From contig NZ_BPFJ01000001.1 of the NCBI RefSeq assembly GCF_019972115.1, positions 868,001-932,000 on the forward strand: a DNA stretch of 64,000 nucleotides, read 5' to 3'. The position numbers and the translations under genes were made by a program. The notes under the pieces are model-generated. The model was not told the origin of the DNA, made no database searches, and saw only the letters and a list, made by a program, of their open reading frames with translations. Origin of the DNA: Sulfurovum sp. TSL6 (GTDB lineage: Bacteria > Campylobacterota > Campylobacteria > Campylobacterales > Sulfurovaceae). Below, piece by piece: positions 8,277 through 17,206 of this stretch; the stretch's first letter is position 1, and each line of letters opens with the position of its first letter.

Positions 8277-10175
8277 ATGTTTGGATATTATAGAGTTGCA
8301 TCGGCTGTGAACAAAACCACCGTAGGAAATCCTGCAAAAAATGCCGAAGAAGTCATCAAACTCATCCAAGAAGCACAGTCTAAAGAGGTTAGTGTCGTTG
8401 TATTTCCGGAACTCACGCTTACAGGATACACTGCCAGTGACCTCCTTCTCAATCAAACACTCATGGCTTCTCAAAATGAGCAACTCAAGCATCTATTACA
8501 AAAGACAGAAAAGATCAATACCATTGCGATCATCGGTATTGCTCTACTTGAAGCAGACAGACTTTACAATTGTGCAGCTGTACTGCAAAGTGGAAAGATC
8601 TTAGGGATCATACCTAAAAGCTATCTGCCTAACAAAAAAGAGTTTTACGAAAAACGTCAATTTGTAACGGGCCGGGATATCACAAGAGCCACAACAGAGC
8701 TATGGGAAGAGGAGATACCTTTCGGGGTTGACCTTCTTTTCAGTGACACTAAAGAGATGACCTTTGGGGTGGAGATATGTGAAGATCTTTGGGCGGTGAC
8801 TCCTCCTAGCAACCATATGGCAAACAATGGTGCCAACCTTCTTTTTAACCTTTCGGCAAGCAATGAACTCATAGGCAAAGCTGAATATCGCGAAGAGTTG
8901 GTACGTACACAAAGCGGCCGTTGTATGGCTGCCTATGTCTATGCTTCTTCCGGTGTAGGTGAATCAACGACCGACACTGTTTTTGGAGGACATGCGATCA
9001 TCTCGGAGTATGGTACAACTTTGGTTCAAAATGGCCGCTTCAGTCTGGAAAATACACTTATCACAGCGGATGTGGATCTGGAACGTTTAAGATGGCTTAG
9101 ACTCAATGAATCAAGCTACTCTGACGGAAGACGTAAAAAAACACGGGTCATTAAAGTAGGACAGCTTCCTGCTATGCATGAACTGGAACGCGCTATCAAC
9201 CCTATGCCATTCGTGCCTTCACGTTTTGCAGAGAAAACACACCGTTGTGATGAAATTACCCATATACAAGCCCATGGACTTATCAAACGTATGCGTCATG
9301 CACATATCAAAAAAGCGGTCATAGGTATCTCCGGCGGACTTGACTCCACACTTGCCCTGCTCTCTACACACAAAGCTTTTGAAATAATGGACTGGGATGT
9401 GAAAGATATCATTGCAGTCACGATGCCTGGATTTGGGACCACCAGCCGTACCAAGTCCAATGCAGTCAAACTTTGTGAAGCATTGGGTGTGACCTTTAAA
9501 ACCATCGATGTCACAGAAATCTCCCATAAAGAGTTTGAAGCTATAGAACACGATGTTAATGAACATACTGTCACCTATGAGAATGTACAGGCAAGAGCAA
9601 GAACGTCGATCCTGATGAATATGGCCAATAAAGAAGGTGGCCTTGTGATCGGTACGGGTGACCTTAGTGAGATAGCCCTTGGCTGGTCTACTTACAATGG
9701 TGATCACATGAGCATGTATGCTCTCAACTCAGGCATACCCAAGACGCTCATACAGTATGTCATCGAGTATTATAAGTCTAATATATCTATTGCTGATATT
9801 ATCGATGATATACTTGATACGCCTATCAGTCCGGAGTTGCTTCCTCATGTAGATGATAAGATCGTCCAGGAAACAGAAGAGATCGTCGGAGCGTATGAGC
9901 TGCATGATTTCTTTCTCTACCATTTTATCAAGTACGGTGCACATCCTACCAAGATACGATTCCTGGCACAACAAGCCTTTGATGGAAAATATGATGAGGC
10001 GACCATTACAAAGTGGCTCAAACTCTTTTTGAGACGTTTCTTCACCCAGCAGTTTAAACGTTCGTGCATGCCTGATGGACCAAAAGTAGGTACGATCTCT
10101 TTAAGTCCGAGAGCGGATTGGAAGATGGCCAGTGATGCAGATGTTGAAATTTGGTTAGAGGAGTTAGACAGATGA
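8277..10175 (+). CDS. nadE: Glutamine-dependent NAD+ synthetase
   Basis: Last step of NAD synthesis, amidating nicotinic acid adenine dinucleotide with ammonia from glutamine. The 632 residues hold an N-terminal nitrilase-fold glutaminase with the triad E45 (FPELTLTGY), K114 (IPKSYLP) and C168 (VEICEDLW), and a C-terminal ATP-dependent synthetase with the PP-loop SGGLDS at 352-357 and the later GTGDLSEIALGW. This is the long two-domain form. The stop overlaps the start of the DUF502 gene by four bases. Confidence 0.95.
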   Translation: MFGYYRVASAVNKTTVGNPAKNAEEVIKLIQEAQSKEVSVVVFPELTLTGYTASDLLLNQTLMASQNEQLKHLLQKTEKINTIAIIGIALLEADRLYNCAAVLQSGKILGIIPKSYLPNKKEFYEKRQFVTGRDITRATTELWEEEIPFGVDLLFSDTKEMTFGVEICEDLWAVTPPSNHMANNGANLLFNLSASNELIGKAEYREELVRTQSGRCMAAYVYASSGVGESTTDTVFGGHAIISEYGTTLVQNGRFSLENTLITADVDLERLRWLRLNESSYSDGRRKKTRVIKVGQLPAMHELERAINPMPFVPSRFAEKTHRCDEITHIQAHGLIKRMRHAHIKKAVIGISGGLDSTLALLSTHKAFEIMDWDVKDIIAVTMPGFGTTSRTKSNAVKLCEALGVTFKTIDVTEISHKEFEAIEHDVNEHTVTYENVQARARTSILMNMANKEGGLVIGTGDLSEIALGWSTYNGDHMSMYALNSGIPKTLIQYVIEYYKSNISIADIIDDILDTPISPELLPHVDDKIVQETEEIVGAYELHDFFLYHFIKYGAHPTKIRFLAQQAFDGKYDEATITKWLKLFLRRFFTQQFKRSCMPDGPKVGTISLSPRADWKMASDADVEIWLEELDR

Positions 10176-10828
10176 AGTCAAACAATACAATAAAGCACTT
10201 CATCAACACGATGATCCAGGGAGTGTTTTGGCTTTTGCCGATCGTTGCCATTATCATCATCATTTCATGGCTTTTTGGCAAAATAGAACTGTTAGTGGGT
10301 GAAGTATTCAGGTTTATCGGTTTTATACCTGAAAAGTATTTCTTTTTGTGGGAAGTTTTCGCGGTAGTTGTCTTTTTAGTTACACTTTACATACTGGGGC
10401 ATCTTGCACGAACAAAACTTGCAGGTCTATTTGAGCACCTATTTGCAAGAATCCCCGGTTACACTACGATCAAAGAACTCGTAGGTATTTTCAACTCTTC
10501 CAAAAAAGGCAAAAATCAAGTATTGGTCGTAGCGATCAAAGGTTTTGGAAACGCAGGTTACAACATAGGTCTGATGTATTCACAAAAAGAAAGTATCATC
10601 AAAGACCATTACACCATTACGCTCTCTATGTCACCCATACCCAATGGTGGATTTATGTTTGAGATCCATAAAGAGAAGATCTATGTCATAGACAATGCCA
10701 CCTTCGACAACAACTTACAATACCTGCTCTCGATGGGTGTAAAAAGTTTTACCGAGATCCTAAGGATCGAACCTAAAAGTATAGATGAATTTACCCCGCT
10801 TTGTGAGTGGATCAAAAATAATGAATAA
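10172..10828 (+). CDS. DUF502 family membrane protein
   Basis: A 218-residue inner membrane protein from the ATG at 10172, which forms an ATGA overlap with the nadE stop; an in-frame start at 10151 lies inside nadE and is less likely. Two membrane helices (about 16-35 and 57-77) are followed by the DUF502 mark LFARIPGYTTIKELVG and a soluble domain containing SMSPIPNGGFMFEI. The family is widespread, its role unknown. Coupling to nadE is positional and does not by itself show a link to NAD synthesis. Confidence 0.85.
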   Translation: MKSNNTIKHFINTMIQGVFWLLPIVAIIIIISWLFGKIELLVGEVFRFIGFIPEKYFFLWEVFAVVVFLVTLYILGHLARTKLAGLFEHLFARIPGYTTIKELVGIFNSSKKGKNQVLVVAIKGFGNAGYNIGLMYSQKESIIKDHYTITLSMSPIPNGGFMFEIHKEKIYVIDNATFDNNLQYLLSMGVKSFTEILRIEPKSIDEFTPLCEWIKNNE

Positions 10829-10840
10829 TTAATCCTACCA

Positions 10841-10884
10841 CGCTATCTAACACCCTTTCATTCATTCAGGGGTATTGGATAGCG
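10841..10884. terminator. Long hairpin after DUF502 gene
   Basis: CGCTATCTAACACCC (from 10841) pairs with GGGGTATTGGATAGCG (to 10884) with wobbles, giving a stem of about 15 pairs around a TTTCATTCATTCA-type loop. No long T run follows on the plus strand (AAAATATC), so it may stabilise the mRNA end rather than act as a simple terminator. Confidence 0.55.
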
Positions 10885-11015
10885 AAAATATCTACAAAAT
10901 CAGCAAGAGACTTTTAGGGTCTCCACTCCTCAGATCTTAGTCATATTTTTCTTAAAATATAATCTCTCCAAAAATGATATAATAATTCTATATAATCTAT
11001 ACCAAAGGATCAAAA

Positions 11016-11492
11016 ATGGAAAAAGAGTTCAAAAAAGTTATCTCAGAGTCTAAGAAGTCCTTAGAGAAAATTGAGAAGGAGATAGAAGCCAAAAGTGATG
11101 ACTTTACGGAAGAAGTGAGTGAACTTTGGATTGACTTGAAAAAATATTTATCTGAAGTAAAAGAGAAACTTAAAGAGGCCTACGATCATTTGGAAGATCA
11201 ATCAGAACTCAAAGGACATTTAGGGATCATGGAGGCGCGAGATAGAATGGAAAGGCTCCAAGAGGCTACCTATGATTTCAGCTATAAAGTTTCGAACAAT
11301 GCACAACAAGAGCTGGATATTGCAGCCTTGAAAGCACACCTTGTAAAAATGGAAAGTGAAGATTGGTGGGCAGAGAAACAAAAAGAGCTTTTGCATATCT
11401 ATAGTGACGCTAAAGACGAAGCGGAAAAAGCTGCCAGTAAAGCAGCAAAAGAACTTAATAATATAATGTTAAAAGTAACAGAAATGATATAA
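11016..11492 (+). CDS. Charged coiled-coil protein, unknown function
   Basis: The product has 158 residues, is rich in K and E, and is almost entirely predicted helix with heptad-like spacing (for example LEKIEKEIEAKSDD and LSEVKEKLKEAYDHLE). There is no signal peptide or membrane segment. The C-terminal part, with SDAKDEAEKAASKAAKEL, resembles stress-associated helical proteins in composition only. AAAGGA sits eight bases before the ATG and a TATAAT-like box lies upstream near 10978-10984. It is a single-gene unit. I do not recognise a family. Confidence 0.7.
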   Translation: MEKEFKKVISESKKSLEKIEKEIEAKSDDFTEEVSELWIDLKKYLSEVKEKLKEAYDHLEDQSELKGHLGIMEARDRMERLQEATYDFSYKVSNNAQQELDIAALKAHLVKMESEDWWAEKQKELLHIYSDAKDEAEKAASKAAKELNNIMLKVTEMI

Positions 11493-11505
11493 TTTTCTAA
11501 AAACA

Positions 11506-11576
11506 GTAGCCTGATGCATCTGTGTCAATACTGCTGGAAGCCCGTCTGTAGCGTATAAGATGCAGGTGGAGATTAC
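11506..11576 (+). ncRNA. Candidate structured RNA upstream of the cold-shock gene
   Basis: The stretch folds into one long interrupted stem: GTA/TAC and CCT/AGG at the base, GCATCT (11516-11521) with AGATGC (11558-11563), then ATAC/GTAT and GCT/AGC inside, closing a GGAAGCCCGTCTGT-type loop. It lies just after the coiled-coil gene stop, so it could be a 3' structure, a small RNA or part of a long leader. It does not match any riboswitch consensus I can recall. Confidence 0.35.
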
Positions 11577-11635
11577 AAATTATATTTAAAATAAATATTT
11601 TTATTTTAAATAAGGTTATAAGTTTAAAAATAGGC

Positions 11636-11641
11636 TACAAT
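11636..11641 (+). promoter_or_regulatory. Probable -10 box for the cold-shock gene
   Basis: TACAAT in the context GGCTACAATATAG, preceded by a T/A-rich run, as is usual for the sigma70 promoters of this group that lack a clear -35. It would give a leader of about 125 bases, like the long leaders of cspA-type mRNAs. Confidence 0.45.
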
Positions 11642-11650
11642 ATAGTTGAA

Positions 11651-11677
11651 GAAAGATGAGGTTCGAGTTCATCTTTC
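11651..11677 (+). promoter_or_regulatory. Leader hairpin of cold-shock mRNA
   Basis: GAAAGATGA (11651-11659) and TCATCTTTC (11669-11677) are perfect 9-bp complements around the loop GGTTCGAGT, early in the presumed 5' leader. In cspA-type mRNAs such leader structures control translation with temperature; the same role here is inference. Confidence 0.45.
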
Positions 11678-11773
11678 GTGTGTTAAGTGTTATTGCTAGA
11701 CCCCGAAAGACTTCTCTCACATTTGGATTCCACTTAAATTATAAGTGAAAATTATTACCAAAAGGTACAAAAA

Positions 11774-11992
11774 ATGGCAGCATTAGTAAACGGAACTGTT
11801 AAATGGTTCAACGATGAAAAAGGTTATGGATTTATCCAACAAGAGAATGGTGGAGATGATGTATTCGTACACTTTCGTCAAGTTAATAACGAAGGTGGTG
11901 GTCGTGTGACTCTCGCTGAAGGTCAAGCAGTAACATTTGAAGTTGGTGAAGGTCAAAAAGGCCCACAAGCTGAGAACGTAACTCCACTCTAG
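11774..11992 (+). CDS. Cold-shock domain protein
   Basis: A 72-residue single-stranded nucleic acid binding protein of the CspA family, an RNA chaperone that melts structures in mRNA. RNP1 is KGYGFIQ (about 16-22) and RNP2 is DVFVHF (29-34); the N-terminal GTVKWFND is intact. Length is standard. AAAAGG precedes the ATG. The gene is a single unit with a long folded leader and a strong hairpin straight after the stop, consistent with an abundant, post-transcriptionally controlled transcript. Confidence 0.95.
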   Translation: MAALVNGTVKWFNDEKGYGFIQQENGGDDVFVHFRQVNNEGGGRVTLAEGQAVTFEVGEGQKGPQAENVTPL

Positions 11993-11999
11993 TAGTGGC

Positions 12000-12031
12000 T
12001 TGCAGGCTTCATGCCTGCAAATTCAATTTCC
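12000..12031 (+). terminator. Terminator of the cold-shock gene
   Basis: Perfect stem TTGCAGGC (12000-12007) / GCCTGCAA (12013-12020) with loop TTCAT, followed by the T-rich ATTCAATTTCC. It lies between the cold-shock gene and the convergent DUF4139 gene and may serve both. Confidence 0.7.
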
Positions 12032-12045
12032 TCTTTATCTCCCTC

Positions 12046-13461
12046 TTAATAATTCACTTTTAAATCTTTATCATACGATAATTCAAACAATACTTCTATG
12101 TTTTTCGTTTCATTTGCAGCTAATATAAGTCTCATTTCTATCTGTCCGTCTTTGAGCATTTTGTAGTTTACTTTTTTCTTTGCGTTGATACTTAACAGTT
12201 TTGATTTGATCTCTTCTGTAGTGGAGGTCGGTATACGTTCGATGAGTGTAAGTTTTTTTACTTTATCTGATTTGTTCGTGACCGTAAGTCTATAGCCATC
12301 TTTTTTACGTGCAGTACCGCCAAATATACCCGTTTCACGTTCTTTATTTACTATGGGCTTGCGTGTTATTTTAATATCTTCTTCTATTTTTGTATACAGA
12401 TCGTATTTCCCCTCCCTGTACTCACCCAGTGCTTTTTCATTGATCACATCATGAGAAGACTTTACTTTCCATTGGTGACTCTCTATTTGATATTTTGGTT
12501 CAAACGAACACACATGAAAGGCTTTGATATTGGTATAAGGGTAGGCACGGACTTCACAAGAGAGTGGCGCTTTCCATTGCAAAACTTTGACATCCAAAGG
12601 TACGCCGGTTGAAGGTAACACAAGTTTTTCTATCTTATACTCTCTGGCATCTTCATAAGAAACTGCCGGTGCAGATGCGATCTCTCTTTCCTCCGCCATC
12701 ATAAGCATATCCATCTGTGCACTTTTTGCCTTAGCCCTTTTCGCAAGGATTTGTGGTCTTGGTTCATACTTTCTCACAATCCATGGATAAAAGTGTGTTG
12801 GGCGTACATACTGCTTAGCTGAACGATAATAGAACATGGCACTGTCTGCTTCAATGTCTATACCGCTTCTGTTTGTGATGGAGAGAGTTTGTGTGACGAG
12901 TACCTCTTTTTCATCTTGTATATCGGCTTCATATGCTGTAGAAAAAGATACATACCCGTAAGGGATGATAAGCTCTACCTCTGTATTGCATGTTTTCACA
13001 GTCTCTATTGCCCGTCTGCCAGGTGCCTGTTTATCAAATGTTCTTTCTTTGATCTGCACTGCTTCACGCAAACCCTTTTCTTCTTCTAAAAGTCTTGCCT
13101 GTGCGTCTCCCAGCTCTTTTGCAGCTTCTATCAAACCATTGGCATCAACAGCTGTAGGTTGAGGCAGTGAGGCAAGTTGTCTTAAAAACTTACTGTTTTG
13201 CTGAACAGCTTGTACCTTTTGCTCTGTATTTTTCAGATCTGTTAAAACTTGACATAATCTATCATCTGAAGGACAACTGCTCCTCATAGTGAGTGGGAGT
13301 GTTGTTCCCTCACACTTTGCTTTTAGACCTTTGGAAAAGCCTATAAAATGGTTTTTAGGTGTGAGATTATAAAAAGTTTTGTCCTGATAGACAGCAAGTG
13401 AAGAAGCATAGCTCATGCTTCCACTTAAAAATAGTATGCTAATAGAAGTAGTAAATTTCAT
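12046..13461 (-). CDS. DUF4139 domain-containing exported protein
   Basis: A 471-residue protein with an N-terminal signal peptide (MKFTTSISILFLSGSMSYAS) and therefore probably periplasmic. A helical stretch (about 65-150, with LTDLKNTEQKVQAVQQ and LLEEEKGLREAVQIKE) is followed by a large beta-rich C-terminal part with the LTVTNKSDKVKKLTLIERIPTS pattern (here split: LTVTNKSDK, LTLIERIPTS) of the DUF4139 or mucoidy-inhibitor-A family. The function of the family is not established. It lies 40 bases upstream-ordered before the cytochrome c gene on the same strand, in the order cytochrome c then DUF4139, so the two may be cotranscribed. Confidence 0.75.
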   Translation of the reverse strand: MKFTTSISILFLSGSMSYASSLAVYQDKTFYNLTPKNHFIGFSKGLKAKCEGTTLPLTMRSSCPSDDRLCQVLTDLKNTEQKVQAVQQNSKFLRQLASLPQPTAVDANGLIEAAKELGDAQARLLEEEKGLREAVQIKERTFDKQAPGRRAIETVKTCNTEVELIIPYGYVSFSTAYEADIQDEKEVLVTQTLSITNRSGIDIEADSAMFYYRSAKQYVRPTHFYPWIVRKYEPRPQILAKRAKAKSAQMDMLMMAEEREIASAPAVSYEDAREYKIEKLVLPSTGVPLDVKVLQWKAPLSCEVRAYPYTNIKAFHVCSFEPKYQIESHQWKVKSSHDVINEKALGEYREGKYDLYTKIEEDIKITRKPIVNKERETGIFGGTARKKDGYRLTVTNKSDKVKKLTLIERIPTSTTEEIKSKLLSINAKKKVNYKMLKDGQIEMRLILAANETKNIEVLFELSYDKDLKVNY

Positions 13462-13501
13462 GGATCATCCTTCATAATAATATAAGAATGATTATAACCA
13501 A

Positions 13502-13867
13502 TTATTTTGCGCTGTTACTCTCTGTGAATTGTGATAGGTATGCTTGGTTTTTCTTTTGCAGATAATCATAGATCGCTTTGACCTCTTCATTTGTCAAATA
13601 ATAACGAGGCATGACCTTATGATACGTATTGACTGCTTTGATCATGTCATCGAGTGTGTTTCTGCGTATATCTGAGCCTTTTAACGCCTGTTTCCCATGT
13701 ATATCCCGGTATTCGACAATGGTTTGACCTTCACCGCTTTTTCCATGACATTGAGAACAGCTTACCCCTCTGGGATTTGCATAGAGCATTTCACCATACT
13801 CATAGTGTGAGATAAAATCTTCTTGTCCCCATACCATTAAAGGCAGTAATATCCATAATAGTCTCAT
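13502..13867 (-). CDS. Periplasmic monohaem c-type cytochrome
   Basis: A 121-residue protein with a short signal peptide (MRLLWILLPLMVWGQ) and one haem-binding CSQCH (about residues 37-41), followed by GKSGEG. The distal methionine is probably in KVMPRYYLT near residue 86, and the end LTNEEVKAIYDYLQ is a typical class I cytochrome c C-terminal helix. It would carry electrons in the periplasm. Its redox partner cannot be told from the neighbours. It is transcribed divergently from folD. Confidence 0.9.
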   Translation of the reverse strand: MRLLWILLPLMVWGQEDFISHYEYGEMLYANPRGVSCSQCHGKSGEGQTIVEYRDIHGKQALKGSDIRRNTLDDMIKAVNTYHKVMPRYYLTNEEVKAIYDYLQKKNQAYLSQFTESNSAK

Positions 13868-13956
13868 GATAGTATCAACGTTTACTCCAAACCGGGCAAA
13901 ACGGTATTGCCTAAAGTATTTTTGATATAATACAATAAAAAATATAAGGGCACTCT

Positions 13957-14802
13957 ATGCAACTCATCGATGGTAAATCCTTAGCCAAGAAAGTGCAAGC
14001 TACCGTAACTACTGAAGTCGCACAACTCAAACAAGAAAAAAATATCGTTCCCGGACTCGCAGTGATCCTCGTTGGTGATGATCCTGCCAGTCATGCGTAT
14101 GTCAAAATGAAAGCAAAAGCATGTGAAAATGTAGGGGTCTACTCTATCACACACAACATGCCTGACACAATCAGTCAAGATGAGATCATCGCAACCATAG
14201 AGATGATGAACAATAACCCTCGTATAGATGGTATATTGGTACAGCTTCCTTTACCGAAACAAATAGATACGGACAAGATACTCGAGGTCATAGACCCGAA
14301 AAAAGATGTAGATGGTTTCCATGCCTATAATGTAGGTCGTTTGGTCACAGGACTTGACAGTTTTGTACCATGTACACCGCTTGGTGTGATGAAAATGTTT
14401 GAAGAGTACGATATAGAACTTCGAGGAAAAGATGTATGTGTGGTAGGTGCCAGTAACATCGTAGGAAAACCTATGGCTTCCCTCCTTTTGAATGCAGAAG
14501 CAACAGTGACTGTCACACACATCTATACCAAAGACCTCAAAGCACATACAAGTAAAGCTGATATTATAGTCGTAGGTGTAGGTGTAGCAGGACTCATCAA
14601 AGAGGATATGGTGAAAGAAGGTGCTGTCGTGATAGATATCGGTATGAACCGTATAGAAGACGGCTCACTGGTGGGCGATGTAGACTTTCCAAATGTAAGT
14701 CCGAAATGTTCTTATATCACTCCTGTACCGGGTGGTGTGGGTCCGATGACCATAGCGATGCTCTTGAGCAATACACTTAAATCTGCTAAAGCCAGAGCAT
14801 AA
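13957..14802 (+). CDS. folD: Bifunctional methylenetetrahydrofolate dehydrogenase / cyclohydrolase
   Basis: Interconverts 5,10-methylene-, methenyl- and 10-formyl-tetrahydrofolate for one-carbon metabolism. The 281 residues match the family. The catalytic Tyr and Lys are Y48 and K52 (SHAYVKMKAKAC); the signature QLPLPKQ follows at about 95, and GASNIVGKP near 167 forms the nucleotide site. PVPGGVGPMT is present near the C terminus. The stop TAA shares one base with the ATG of lepB, so folD, lepB and rpiB probably form an operon. Confidence 0.96.
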   Translation: MQLIDGKSLAKKVQATVTTEVAQLKQEKNIVPGLAVILVGDDPASHAYVKMKAKACENVGVYSITHNMPDTISQDEIIATIEMMNNNPRIDGILVQLPLPKQIDTDKILEVIDPKKDVDGFHAYNVGRLVTGLDSFVPCTPLGVMKMFEEYDIELRGKDVCVVGASNIVGKPMASLLLNAEATVTVTHIYTKDLKAHTSKADIIVVGVGVAGLIKEDMVKEGAVVIDIGMNRIEDGSLVGDVDFPNVSPKCSYITPVPGGVGPMTIAMLLSNTLKSAKARA

Positions 14803-15773
14803 TGAGAGGTTTTATACAGGCTTCAGGCCGTTTTGCCAGTTCATGGACAGGAACGATCATTATCGTACTTTTTCTCATCTTCTTTGTTGCGCAATCTTTT
14901 GTCATTCCATCTGGATCGATGAAAAGAACACAGCTGATCGGTGACTTTTTATTTGCCAAGAAGTTTTCCTATGGGATCCCTACCCCTCACTTACCATGGC
15001 TGGAGATCCCTCTTTTGCCGGACTTTAACGGAAACGGACACCTCATAGAAGGGCCTAGACCTCAAAGAGAAGATATCGTTATCTTCCGTTATCCAAAAAA
15101 CCACAAAATACACTATGTCAAACGTTGCGTTGCTGTAGGTGGAGATGAAATACTTTATACCAATGAAAAACTGCTCATTCACTTCCATGAAGGTGACGAG
15201 TACATAAAAACAAACTATCCTGCAGATAAGATCGTTTCACTCAGAGATAAACTTTGGGTTGAAAACCCTTATATATCAAAATATCCAGGTATACAGTATG
15301 AGCCTGAAGGTGCTCCTATATTTGAGGGACTTTTACAGTACTATGCATACAATAAAGAGATCGATATGATACCTGTCTATGTGGATGGTCTTGATGCACC
15401 CACCTATGAAATCACGGGAAAAGGTATCAATGCACTCTATGCAAAAGTCGATGAGGATCATTTCTATATGATAGGTGATAACCGTGACAACTCTAATGAC
15501 AGCCGTTTTTGGGGTGCTGTTCCTTATAAACTTATCGTAGGAAAGCCTTGGTTGAACTATATGAGTTTGGAACACCGTTCCTATGAGAGTGTACTTAATG
15601 GTGATGCATATGGAAGCGGAAAAGACAATGCAAGACTTAAACGTTTATGTGGTGATATAGCAATTGATTCTCAAGCGTGTGAAGATCTCTGGAACAAACA
15701 ACGATTTACAGTTCGATGGGGACGTGTAGGAAGACGCATTGATAGTATCCAAAAAGAACAGCCAATAGAATAA
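14802..15773 (+). CDS. lepB: Signal peptidase I
   Basis: Cleaves signal peptides from exported proteins at the outer face of the inner membrane. One N-terminal membrane anchor (about 17-34) precedes the catalytic serine S39 in IPSGSMKRTQL; the general base lysine is K107 in HYVKRCVAVGGDE. The third box, IGDNRDNSNDSRFWG, lies around residue 225. The 323 residues are long for the family because of an insert between boxes, which is common in this group. It overlaps folD by one base, with rpiB 10 bases downstream. Confidence 0.95.
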   Translation: MRGFIQASGRFASSWTGTIIIVLFLIFFVAQSFVIPSGSMKRTQLIGDFLFAKKFSYGIPTPHLPWLEIPLLPDFNGNGHLIEGPRPQREDIVIFRYPKNHKIHYVKRCVAVGGDEILYTNEKLLIHFHEGDEYIKTNYPADKIVSLRDKLWVENPYISKYPGIQYEPEGAPIFEGLLQYYAYNKEIDMIPVYVDGLDAPTYEITGKGINALYAKVDEDHFYMIGDNRDNSNDSRFWGAVPYKLIVGKPWLNYMSLEHRSYESVLNGDAYGSGKDNARLKRLCGDIAIDSQACEDLWNKQRFTVRWGRVGRRIDSIQKEQPIE

Positions 15774-15783
15774 GGGAAAACAG

Positions 15784-16242
15784 ATGAAAAAATTTTACAT
15801 TGCAACAGACCATGCAGGATATGCACTTAAAGCCTATGTTAAAGATTATGTAAAGTCTTTAGGTCATGAGATCGTTGATCTTGGTCCAGACTCTGCAGAT
15901 AGAGTGGACTACCCTGATTTTGCAAAAAAATGTGCAGATGCTGTACTGGCAGACAAAGGCAGTTTTGGTATCCTGATCTGTGGTACCGGTATCGGTATTT
16001 CTATTGCTGCGAACAAAGTACCTGGTATACGTGCAGCACTTTGCCATGATACCTATACGGCAAAACTTACAAGACAACACAATGATGCGAACATCCTCTG
16101 CTTTGGCGAACGTGTGGTAGGAAAAGGTGTCATAGAAGATATGATAGAAGCGTTTGCAAGTACAGAATTTGAAGGCGGCAGACATGCCGGACGTGTGGCA
16201 AAGATAGAAAGTGTCTGTGCTTTCGGTTCAGATCTGGGTTAA
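15784..16242 (+). CDS. rpiB: Ribose 5-phosphate isomerase B
   Basis: Interconverts ribose 5-phosphate and ribulose 5-phosphate in the non-oxidative pentose phosphate pathway. The 152-residue length and the motifs IATDHAGYALK (H10) and ILICGTGIGIS with catalytic C66 identify the RpiB/LacAB family. It lies 10 bases after lepB with its own AGGGAAAAC ribosome binding region, so it is likely the last gene of that operon. A small GC hairpin follows. Confidence 0.93.
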   Translation: MKKFYIATDHAGYALKAYVKDYVKSLGHEIVDLGPDSADRVDYPDFAKKCADAVLADKGSFGILICGTGIGISIAANKVPGIRAALCHDTYTAKLTRQHNDANILCFGERVVGKGVIEDMIEAFASTEFEGGRHAGRVAKIESVCAFGSDLG

Positions 16243-16263
16243 TATTTAATACATAGTATCCAA

Positions 16264-16278
16264 AGGGCTAACTGCCCT
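16264..16278 (+). terminator. Weak hairpin after rpiB
   Basis: AGGGC TAACT GCCCT is a perfect 5-bp stem 21 bases after the rpiB stop. There is no long T run, so its termination activity is uncertain. Confidence 0.35.
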
Positions 16279-16627
16279 ATCCTTATTGATCTCTTCCATA
16301 ACGTACATGTAGACCATCCTAGTATCTATAGATCTAGCAAACAATTCTTGAATATTCTCAGAATCACACTTTTTTCTCATATCTAGCTAAATAACATAAG
16401 AATTTTTAATAACTGTATAGTTATTCCACAAAAATAGTAAAAAGATCAATAATTATCATACTTCTTGCAATAGCGAGACATTTTATCATATACTATATAG
16501 AATATAAAAAAGATTGGGATTATATATGTTCAGAGTTTTCCTATGGGGATAAAGAAAAACTAATCTGTAGATAACTTCTGTGATCATCATTAACATATAT
16601 TATCAATTATGGACAAGGATAATAATC
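16279..16627. other. AT-rich intergenic region before a helical-protein gene
   Basis: About 350 bases without a supported gene. It is AT-rich and probably holds the promoter of the gene at 16628 (TATACTATATAGAATATAAA near 16490-16509). I see no repeat or conserved RNA in it. Confidence 0.4.
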
Positions 16628-17206
16628 ATGACAAATCGAATGGACGATACTGAAATCGATTATCTCAACCAAGAAAAAGATAAGATTTTATATAAGGAAC
16701 TAGAAGAAAAACTAGAGAAGGTAGACAGAGACCATGATGTCGCGCTATGGGCTCTTAAAGAAGCAAATAATGTAGTGGACGCTATTTGGGAAAAAAGACA
16801 AAAACTTAAAAAAGAGTTGAGAAATGTTTCCAGAAGACTGAGAGAAAGAGACATGAGTAGAAACATGTATACGATTGATTTCAGGTTAGAAATGGAGCTC
16901 TACTCTCCAAAGATAGTCTTCGAGCACAAACATCTCATCTCTGCTATTTTCAGTGACGGGGAAGTTAAGATAGAAAAGACACTACAGGGAAGGATTAAAG
17001 ATGAACTTACATGGGATGCGATCTTCTCACACATTAATCCTATGGAAACCTATGTGATTCTAAGAACCATCATACTCAAAAGATTCTATAAAGATACAGC
17101 ATATGTTATAGGTGGAAATATGAATGAAGATAAGGTGAAGGACATCGAAAGAAAGGCATTTGAAAAAATGAGGAAGATGTCTTTTATCGAAAATATCTAC
17201 AAATAG
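16628..17206 (+). CDS. Helical protein of unknown function
   Basis: A product of 192 residues from the ATG at 16628 (MTNRMDDTE), which has AAGGAT upstream; an in-frame start at 16580 would add a hydrophobic stretch with no ribosome binding site. The first 80 residues form a charged coiled coil (LYKELEEKLEKVDRDHD, then KKELRNVSRRLRERD). The second half is a mixed domain with ELTWDAIFSHINPMET. There is no signal peptide. AT-rich flanks and the absence of a recognised family suggest an accessory gene. I cannot assign a function. Confidence 0.6.
   Translation: MTNRMDDTEIDYLNQEKDKILYKELEEKLEKVDRDHDVALWALKEANNVVDAIWEKRQKLKKELRNVSRRLRERDMSRNMYTIDFRLEMELYSPKIVFEHKHLISAIFSDGEVKIEKTLQGRIKDELTWDAIFSHINPMETYVILRTIILKRFYKDTAYVIGGNMNEDKVKDIERKAFEKMRKMSFIENIYK

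Noticed and set aside
9219-9707. 162-residue minus-strand ORF over nadE
   Set aside because: Shadow of the conserved synthetase domain, without a start signal.
11506-11576. c-di-GMP, TPP, fluoride or preQ1 riboswitch
   Set aside because: The stems and loop sequence do not match the consensus of any of these that I know; left as an unassigned structure.
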